Source: an uncultured Pelagibacteraceae bacterium
Lineage (GTDB): Bacteria; Pseudomonadota; Alphaproteobacteria; Pelagibacterales; Pelagibacteraceae
Length of the DNA: 62,707 nucleotides
NCBI GenBank assembly: GCA_902555435.1
Contig: CACDRL010000008.1
Span: 1 to 62,707, forward strand
Direction of reading: 5' to 3'
Positions within the stretch are counted from its first letter, which is position 1. Every line of letters starts with the position of its first letter. A program made the position numbers and the translations under genes. Shown here one piece after another: positions 56,943 to 62,707 of the stretch. Below the pieces are notes generated by a model. The model had not been told where the DNA came from. It saw only the letters and a program-made list of their open reading frames with translations, and did not search any database.

Positions 56943-56944
56943 AA

Positions 56945-57523
56945 ATGGAATTATTAACAATAGGTATTATCTCATACCTAATGGGTTCTATCCCTTTTGG
57001 ATTAATATTAACCAAAATCTTTTTAAAAAAAGATATTAGAGAAATTGGATCAGGTAACATTGGCGCAACAAATGCTCTAAGAACTGGAAATAAATTTATT
57101 GGTTATTCAACTTTAATACTTGATGTAGTTAAAGCAGTTATCCCAGTTTTATATGTAAAAGTAAATTTTCCAGATCTGATTTATGTATCGGCTTTATGTG
57201 CCTTTCTAGGTCATGTTTTTCCAGTTTGGTTAAAGTTTAAAGGTGGTAAGGGAGTAGCAACTTATGTTGGTATATTATGTAGTATAAACATAATATTTGG
57301 GATGGTTTTTGGTATTTGTTGGCTTGTAACTTTTTTTATTTCAAAATTTTCATCATTAGCATCCCTAATTGGATCCTTTTCAGTTCCTGTTTATTTATTA
57401 CTTTTTGATTCAACGGAAAATGAAATTTTTTTTGGGATAATGTTTATTTTAATATTTTATACTCATAGAGAAAATATTAAACGGCTGATAAATAAAGAGG
57501 AAAACAAGACCAAAATTTATTAA
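56945..57523 (+). CDS. plsY: Glycerol-3-phosphate acyltransferase PlsY
   Basis: A 192-residue membrane protein with about five helices that joins acyl-phosphate (from PlsX) to glycerol-3-phosphate. The three cytoplasmic motifs are present: GSIPFGLILTK, IGSGNIGATNALRTG and GHVFPVWLKFKGGKGVAT. It lies between the dihydroorotase-like gene and topA; the dprA gene that often separates plsY and topA in this class is absent. Confidence 0.95.
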   Translation: MELLTIGIISYLMGSIPFGLILTKIFLKKDIREIGSGNIGATNALRTGNKFIGYSTLILDVVKAVIPVLYVKVNFPDLIYVSALCAFLGHVFPVWLKFKGGKGVATYVGILCSINIIFGMVFGICWLVTFFISKFSSLASLIGSFSVPVYLLLFDSTENEIFFGIMFILIFYTHRENIKRLINKEENKTKIY

Positions 57524-57560
57524 TTTGACTATCAAACGCTTTTAAGTAGTTTGTTAAACT

Positions 57561-60143
57561 ATGAATCTAGTCATAGTTGAAAGTCCCGCAAAAGCTAAAA
57601 CTATAAATAAATATCTTGGCGATGATTATACTGTTTTAGCAAGTTATGGACATATAAGAGATTTACCATCAAAAAATGGATCAGTTGATCCTGATCATAA
57701 TTTTAAAATGGAATGGGAAGTTGATAGTTTTTCAAAAAAATATTTAAAAGAAATAACTGATGTTGCAAAAGAATCCTCTAAAATAATACTTGCTACCGAC
57801 CCTGACCGTGAAGGTGAAGCTATAGCTTGGCATGTTAAAGAGTACCTTGATGAAAAAAAACTTTTAAAAGATAAAGAAATTGAAAGAGTTGTTTTTAATG
57901 AGATAACCAAAAAAGCAGTAATTCATGGTATTGAAAATCCACGACAAATCGAACCTTTGTTGGTGGATGCATATATGGCAAGAAGAGCTCTTGACTACTT
58001 GGTTGGTTTTAATATTTCTCCAATACTTTGGACTAAACTACCTGGATCAAAATCAGCTGGAAGAGTTCAGTCTGTAGCATTAAAATTAATCACTGAAAGA
58101 GAACATGAAATAGAATTATTTAATCCAGAGGAATTTTGGACACTTACTCTCAAATTTGGAGATGATAATAAAAACACTATTACTGCAAGCATCTCTCAAT
58201 TAAATGGCGACAAAATAGAAAAATTTACTTTTAGAGACAAAAATAGCATTGAAAAAGCAATCAAAGAAATAAAAGAGAAAAAATTTCAAATAACAGATAT
58301 TTCATCAAAAGTTGTAAAAAGAAACCCCTCAGGTCCATTTACGACTTCGACATTACAACAAGTAGCATCTAGTAGATTGGGTTTTGGAGCTTCAAGAACA
58401 ATGCAAATTGCACAAAAACTATATCAAGGTGTTGAGATTGATGGGGATACTGTTGGATTGATTACCTATATGAGAACTGATGGAACTAATTTATCAGCTG
58501 ATGCAGTAAATGATTTTAGAAATTTTATTAAAAATGAGTATGGTAATGAATATTTGCCTGCTTCTGCAAATAATTATTCTGGTAAAAAAGCTAAGAATGC
58601 ACAAGAAGCTCATGAGGCTATTAGACCGACAGATATAAATAGAGCACCTGACACTTTAAAAAAATATTTAAGCAGTGATCAACAAAAACTATACAATTTA
58701 ATTTGGTCCAGAGCTTTGTCCTCACAAATGGAAGTTGCCCAATTTGACAGAAATACCATAACAATTGAATCTGAAGATAATCAGACAATATGTAAGGCAA
58801 GTGGCTCTGTATTAAAATTTGATGGTTTTTTAAAAGTTTATTCAAATACAAGTAAAGATGATGAGGAAGAAATATTACCAGAAATGTCCAAAGGACCAAT
58901 TAATATTGAAGCATTAATAGATGAACAACATTTTACACAACCATCTCCAAGATATTCTGAAGCAAGTTTAGTAAAAAAATTAGAAGAATTGGGAATTGGT
59001 AGACCCTCTACTTACGCAAGTATAATTTCTACAATAGCTAATCGAGGTTATGCAGAAATAGTAAACAAAAGGTTTTTTCCAACAGATCGTGGCAAACTTA
59101 TCTCTGCATTTTTAGAAAAATTGTTTTCTAAATATGTTGATTATAACTTTACTGCAGGTTTGGAAGATCAATTAGATGAAATTACATCTGGTAAAGAAAG
59201 CTGGATAAAAGTTTTAGAGATGTTTTGGAAAGATTTTAATAATAACGTCTCTAAGGTTAAAGAGAAAAGAACTAGAGAAGTGTTAGATCTTTTAAATGAA
59301 AGCCTAGGTGCTTTAATTTTTGATACTGATAAAGATGGAAATATTGTTCGAAAGTGCGAGCTATGTGATACGGGTTCACTAAGTCTTAAAAATAGTTTTA
59401 GAGGTGGAGCTTTTATTGGATGTTCAAATTATCCAGAGTGTAAATTCACTAGACCATTGTCTAAAGCAAAAGCGGCAGCTCAATCGCAGTTAGCAGAACC
59501 TAAATTTTTAGGAAAACATGAAAATGGTAATGATATATATCTAAAAAATGGAAGATTTGGCCCCTATCTGCAATATGAAAAACTTAAAGAAGAAGAATTA
59601 GAAGAGACAAAAACTAAAAAAAAGAAAAAAACCAAAAAATTTAAACCAGATGTTAATGAATTAATTAAAAATGTTTCTATACCAAAAGGTTTAGAGTTAG
59701 AAAGTATAGACTTAGAAAAAGCCCAGTTTTTATGTTCTCTACCAAAATCAATTGGAGTTAATCCTGATAATCAAAAAGAAATCATTTTAAATACTGGAAG
59801 ATTTGGTCCTTATCTTAAGTGTGAAAATAAATCTGCTAGAATAGAGAATATTGATGAAATTTTCTCTATAGGATTAAATCGTGCAATTACTCTTATTGCT
59901 GAAGCAAAACCAGGAAGAATGTCTTCTTCAATTATTAAGGATTTAGGAGAACACCCAGAAGATAAAAAACCAGTTAGAGTTATGAAGGGACAATATGGTC
60001 CTTATATTAAATATAAATCTTTAAATGCAACAATTCCTGAAGAAAAAGATCCTGCAGAACTTACAATGGAAGAGGCTTTAATCCTTATTGAGAAAAGGAA
60101 AGAATACGATAAAACTAAAAAGAAGAAAAAAACTAAAAAATAA
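57561..60143 (+). CDS. topA: DNA topoisomerase I
   Basis: An 860-residue type IA topoisomerase that relaxes negative supercoils. The Toprim part has VIVESPAKAKTI and the acidic DPDREGEAIAWH; the active-site tyrosine is in GLITYMRTDGTNLS; and there is a C-terminal zinc finger with CELCDTG and CSNYPECKFT (about 590-635). Lysine-rich, repeat-like ends follow (KKKKKTKK patterns at about 690-700 and the very end), typical of low-GC alphaproteobacteria. The stop overlaps the next gene's start (60143). Confidence 0.96.
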   Translation: MNLVIVESPAKAKTINKYLGDDYTVLASYGHIRDLPSKNGSVDPDHNFKMEWEVDSFSKKYLKEITDVAKESSKIILATDPDREGEAIAWHVKEYLDEKKLLKDKEIERVVFNEITKKAVIHGIENPRQIEPLLVDAYMARRALDYLVGFNISPILWTKLPGSKSAGRVQSVALKLITEREHEIELFNPEEFWTLTLKFGDDNKNTITASISQLNGDKIEKFTFRDKNSIEKAIKEIKEKKFQITDISSKVVKRNPSGPFTTSTLQQVASSRLGFGASRTMQIAQKLYQGVEIDGDTVGLITYMRTDGTNLSADAVNDFRNFIKNEYGNEYLPASANNYSGKKAKNAQEAHEAIRPTDINRAPDTLKKYLSSDQQKLYNLIWSRALSSQMEVAQFDRNTITIESEDNQTICKASGSVLKFDGFLKVYSNTSKDDEEEILPEMSKGPINIEALIDEQHFTQPSPRYSEASLVKKLEELGIGRPSTYASIISTIANRGYAEIVNKRFFPTDRGKLISAFLEKLFSKYVDYNFTAGLEDQLDEITSGKESWIKVLEMFWKDFNNNVSKVKEKRTREVLDLLNESLGALIFDTDKDGNIVRKCELCDTGSLSLKNSFRGGAFIGCSNYPECKFTRPLSKAKAAAQSQLAEPKFLGKHENGNDIYLKNGRFGPYLQYEKLKEEELEETKTKKKKKTKKFKPDVNELIKNVSIPKGLELESIDLEKAQFLCSLPKSIGVNPDNQKEIILNTGRFGPYLKCENKSARIENIDEIFSIGLNRAITLIAEAKPGRMSSSIIKDLGEHPEDKKPVRVMKGQYGPYIKYKSLNATIPEEKDPAELTMEEALILIEKRKEYDKTKKKKKTKK

Positions 60144-60424
60144 TGAAAATTAAATTATTTGTTTATTTATTAATTTTGACAATCACTAATGTTAACTTAT
60201 CTATAGCAGACGATTGTAATAAATTTGATAAATTAAGCAAAGAATATGCAAAATGTGCGGCCGAATTAATTAAAGAAAAGACTTCTGAAAAAACTGAATT
60301 GATTAAAGAAAAAACTTCTGAAAAATATAAAGAAGGAAAAAAAAAACTTAATAAATTAAATTTAAAAGAGAAACTAATTAAATTTAAAAATAGCAAATCA
60401 CACAAAGAATTTACGGAGAAATAA
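60143..60424 (+). CDS. Small exported repeat protein, 93 residues
   Basis: A signal peptide (about 1-21, ending LSIA) precedes a highly charged, helix-prone chain. Two cysteines (CNKFDKLSKEYAKC) could form a disulfide. An 11-residue unit ELIKEKTSEKT is present twice (60263-60295 and 60296-60328; the second copy ends Y). The rest is lysine-rich. I do not recognise a family. Its ATG overlaps the topA stop and it is one base from the RidA gene, so it is likely co-transcribed. Confidence 0.65.
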   Translation: MKIKLFVYLLILTITNVNLSIADDCNKFDKLSKEYAKCAAELIKEKTSEKTELIKEKTSEKYKEGKKKLNKLNLKEKLIKFKNSKSHKEFTEK

Positions 60425-60425
60425 A

Positions 60426-60887
60426 ATGAACTTTGAAAAAAAAATAAAAGAATTAAATATTAATTTACCCGAAGCAAAACCTCCTGTTGGCTCATATGTT
60501 GCGACTAAAAAAACCGGTAATCTACTTTTTATCTCAGGTCAAATATCGATAAATGCAAATGGAGAACTAATTAAAGGAAAAGTTGGGAAAGATTTAAGTA
60601 CAGATCAAGCCTACGAAGCAGCAAAAAGATGTGGATTAAGCTTAGTTGCTCAAGCAAAAGCTGCTTGTGATGGTGATTTATCTAAAATAAAATCATGTAT
60701 CAAATTAACAGGATTTGTTAATTCAACAGATGACTTTATTGAACAACCAAAAGTAATTAATGGAGCTTCAGATTTAATTGCTTCAATATTTGGAGATGCT
60801 GGTATGCATACAAGAGCTGCCGTAAGCACTAATAGTTTACCTCTCGGAGTTTCTGTAGAAGTTGATGCTATATTTGAGTTAGACTAA
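60426..60887 (+). CDS. RidA/YjgF family protein
   Basis: A 153-residue protein of the Rid family: LLFISGQISINANGELI in the first half and VNGASDLIASIFGDAGMHTRAAVSTNSLPLGVSVEV (read as TRAAVSTNSL and LPLGVSVEVDAI) in the second. The arginine that makes classical RidA an enamine deaminase sits in a CxxAR-type segment and is not evident in the same place, so this may be one of the related subgroups with uncertain activity. It converges with ugd. Confidence 0.85.
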   Translation: MNFEKKIKELNINLPEAKPPVGSYVATKKTGNLLFISGQISINANGELIKGKVGKDLSTDQAYEAAKRCGLSLVAQAKAACDGDLSKIKSCIKLTGFVNSTDDFIEQPKVINGASDLIASIFGDAGMHTRAAVSTNSLPLGVSVEVDAIFELD

Positions 60888-60888
60888 A

Positions 60889-62187
60889 CTATCTTCCTAT
60901 ACCAAAATAATTGATATTCAATTTTTTCATTTTAGTAGGAGAATACATATTTCTCATGTCATAAACCTTGAAATTTTTCTTATTAACTAATTTTTTAAAA
61001 TTCAATAATTTAAAATCATTCCATTCAGTATGTAAAATTATTAAATCAGAATTCAAACACGCAGGTTTGATCTTATCAAAATATTTAACATTTTTTAAAT
61101 TTTTAAATTCTTTTTTTTCACCCGAGGGATCAAAATATCTTATTTTACAATTTTTTTTATTAAAATAATTAATCATTGGTATACTAGAAGCTTCTCTCAT
61201 ATCATCGGTATTAGGTTTAAATGTTACACCAAGAAATGTAATAGCTTTATTTGAAAGTTTGTTATTTAATATTTTCTCAACCCTTTTGATTGATAAAAAT
61301 CTACGTTTATCATTCGATGAAACTACAGTTTTAACAATAGACAAATCTGTATTAAATTTTTTACCTGTATCAATTAAAGCTCTAGTATCTTTTGGAAAAC
61401 ATGATCCTCCATAAGCTGGTCCAGCTCTCAAAAATCTATCTCCAATACGCTCATCTGATCCCATACCGAAAGATATATCTTTAACGTCTATACCTGTTTT
61501 TTCGCAAAGGTTTGCAATCTCATTAATAAATGAAATTTTTGTAGCTAAAAATGCGTTTGAAGCATATTTAATTAATTCGGCACCTCGACGAGAAGTATTA
61601 AAGTATCTGCTATTTTTTTTTATAATGGGCATATAAAGTGTCTTTAAAATTTTATTAGCTTTTTTACTATCAGTTCCAATAATAACTCTATCTGGGTAGA
61701 CAAAGTCTCTGATAGCCTCACCTTCTCTTAAAAATTCAGGATTAGAAACGATATCAACTAATTTTCTTTTTTTAAGATTTTTTAAAATGTTTTCAATTTT
61801 ATCACCGGTAGTTACTGGGACTGTAGATTTGGTTATTATAATTTTATAACTTTTAATTATTTTTTTTAATTCTTTTGCAACAGTAAAGACATATTTTAAA
61901 TCAGCTGAATTACTATTTTTTTTAGTTGGAGTTCCAACACATATAAAAATTATATCAGAGCTTGAAACTGCCTTTTTTAAATCGGTAGTAAATTTCAAAC
62001 GATTTTGTTTATAATTTTTTTTTAAAATTTCCTCTAAACCAGGCTCATAGATAGGAACATTGCATTTATTCAATTCTTCTATTTTTTTTTTATCTTTATC
62101 TACACAATAGACGATATTACCAACATCAGAAAAACAGACGCCACTTACCAAACCAACGTAACCAGTTCCTATCATACAAAGTTTCAT
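60889..62187 (-). CDS. ugd: UDP-glucose 6-dehydrogenase
   Basis: A 432-residue enzyme that oxidises UDP-glucose to UDP-glucuronate, using NAD. The NAD loop is GTGYVGLVSG near the start, the catalytic cysteine is in GGSCFPKDTRAL, and VGTPTKKN and GVTFKPNTDDMREAS are family segments. It overlaps galU by 4 bases, so both are one operon. The product is a typical donor for acidic surface polysaccharides and so could serve the island at 0.4-8.3 kb. Confidence 0.96.
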   Translation of the reverse strand: MKLCMIGTGYVGLVSGVCFSDVGNIVYCVDKDKKKIEELNKCNVPIYEPGLEEILKKNYKQNRLKFTTDLKKAVSSSDIIFICVGTPTKKNSNSADLKYVFTVAKELKKIIKSYKIIITKSTVPVTTGDKIENILKNLKKRKLVDIVSNPEFLREGEAIRDFVYPDRVIIGTDSKKANKILKTLYMPIIKKNSRYFNTSRRGAELIKYASNAFLATKISFINEIANLCEKTGIDVKDISFGMGSDERIGDRFLRAGPAYGGSCFPKDTRALIDTGKKFNTDLSIVKTVVSSNDKRRFLSIKRVEKILNNKLSNKAITFLGVTFKPNTDDMREASSIPMINYFNKKNCKIRYFDPSGEKKEFKNLKNVKYFDKIKPACLNSDLIILHTEWNDFKLLNFKKLVNKKNFKVYDMRNMYSPTKMKKLNINYFGIGR

Positions 62188-62707
62188 ATTTTTGCTATTT
62201 CTTTATTTGAATTAATAAATCCTTGCATTGTTCCACAGTCTAAATATTTTCCTAAAAAATTATGAGCAATAAATTTTTCGCCTTCTTTAATTAAAGTTTG
62301 AATTGCATCAGTTATATGTATTTCACCCCCATTACCAGGTTGTTGTTTAGCTAGTTTTTTAAATATAGTTTTAGGAAGTATGTATCTTCCTATTACTGCT
62401 TTATTAGAAGGAGCATTTTTAATTGAAGGTTTTTCAACCACACCATCAATAAAATAATCATTTTTGGAAATTTTTTTATTTAAACTATAGATGCCCCATC
62501 TTGAAACTGTTTTAGAATTAACCTTCATGCTGGCCATTACAGATGATTTATGTTTATGATGAACTTTAATCATATCTCTGGAACAGTTTTTTTTAATTAT
62601 TAAATCATCTGGTAACAACATTAAAAAATAATTATCTTTTATATATTTTCTTGTTTTTAATACAGCATCACCTGTTCCTTTGGGTGTATTTTGATATACA
62701 AACTTTA
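62184..62707 (-). CDS. galU: UTP-glucose-1-phosphate uridylyltransferase, C-terminal part
   Basis: The frame runs on to the right edge of the window, so the start is outside. The visible part has the family segments NTPKGTGDAVL, FLMLLPDDLI (UTP and metal-binding), the sugar-binding GVVEKPSI with EKP, and PGNGGEIHITDAI with the conserved glutamate. GalU makes UDP-glucose, the substrate of Ugd. The 4-base overlap with ugd supports a galU-ugd operon. Confidence 0.93.
   Translation of the reverse strand, partial: KFVYQNTPKGTGDAVLKTRKYIKDNYFLMLLPDDLIIKKNCSRDMIKVHHKHKSSVMASMKVNSKTVSRWGIYSLNKKISKNDYFIDGVVEKPSIKNAPSNKAVIGRYILPKTIFKKLAKQQPGNGGEIHITDAIQTLIKEGEKFIAHNFLGKYLDCGTMQGFINSNKEIAKI

Noticed and set aside
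1..62707. CRISPR arrays, insertion sequences, rRNA genes, tmRNA
   Set aside because: No regularly spaced repeats, transposase frames, rRNA or tmRNA-like sequence were recognised; a divergent two-piece tmRNA could escape notice by eye.

Overview
The window looks like a chromosome segment of a SAR11-type marine alphaproteobacterium (Pelagibacterales). This rests on very high A+T, near-zero intergenic spacing with many 4-base start/stop overlaps, alphaproteobacterial gene orders (plsX-ihfA-merR, nrdR-ribD, gatCAB, rplM-rpsI), a sarcosine oxidase operon, a proton pyrophosphatase, and what reads as a tandem SAM-II/SAM-V riboswitch leader in front of metY. The assignment is inference; there is no 16S gene in the window.

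Layout. Positions 1-395 hold the end of glpX and a tRNA-Glu. Positions 398-8293 are a co-directional block of accessory cell-surface genes: a GIY-YIG nuclease domain protein that starts 2 bases after the tRNA CCA, a double glycosyltransferase, two sugar-nucleotide epimerase/dehydratases, two paralogous family 2 glycosyltransferases, a sulfotransferase and a capsule-type protein. A tyrosine recombinase (8421-9374, minus strand) closes it, with a 14-bp inverted repeat in front of the recombinase start. This is the layout of a tRNA-anchored genomic island coding for a (probably sulfated) surface glycan. Positions 9510-10970 are a weakly conserved zone: a tiny membrane protein, a frameshifted DUF2938 gene, a one-domain alkylguanine transferase and a 535-base stretch without genes.

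From 10971 to 39154+ the window is a dense, mostly minus-strand housekeeping region: transporters, hom, argC, rpsI, rplM, metY (plus strand), ctaA, ribosomal proteins L33/L32, ihfA, plsX, bamE, hppA, thiL-nusB-ribH-ribBA-ribE-ribD-nrdR-glyA-rpiB, hemB (plus strand, frameshifted), recO-rnc-lepB-acpS-pdxJ-pyrE-rsh, folK-smpB-dapA. From 40073 follow a lytic transglycosylase, a tRNA-Ser, the soxBDAG sarcosine oxidase operon (soxB frameshifted), a nuclease, a MATE exporter, trhO, a methyltransferase, gatBAC, then ruvX-pyrB-pyrC-plsY-topA and a RidA protein. The window ends in ugd and a partial galU, which make UDP-glucose and UDP-glucuronate and so could feed the surface glycan cluster.

Main points for a second look: three otherwise intact genes (DUF2938, hemB, soxB) are each broken by one base in a 7-8 A tract; the tRNA-Glu acceptor stem doubles as the only ribosome-binding-like sequence of the following gene; the two metY riboswitches can be linked by a 10-bp alternative stem; the island recombinase has a recombination-core-like repeat beside it; the dihydroorotase next to pyrB lacks its metal-binding HxH; the RSH stringent-response enzyme lacks its central regulatory segment; and NrdR has two shortened zinc knuckles.
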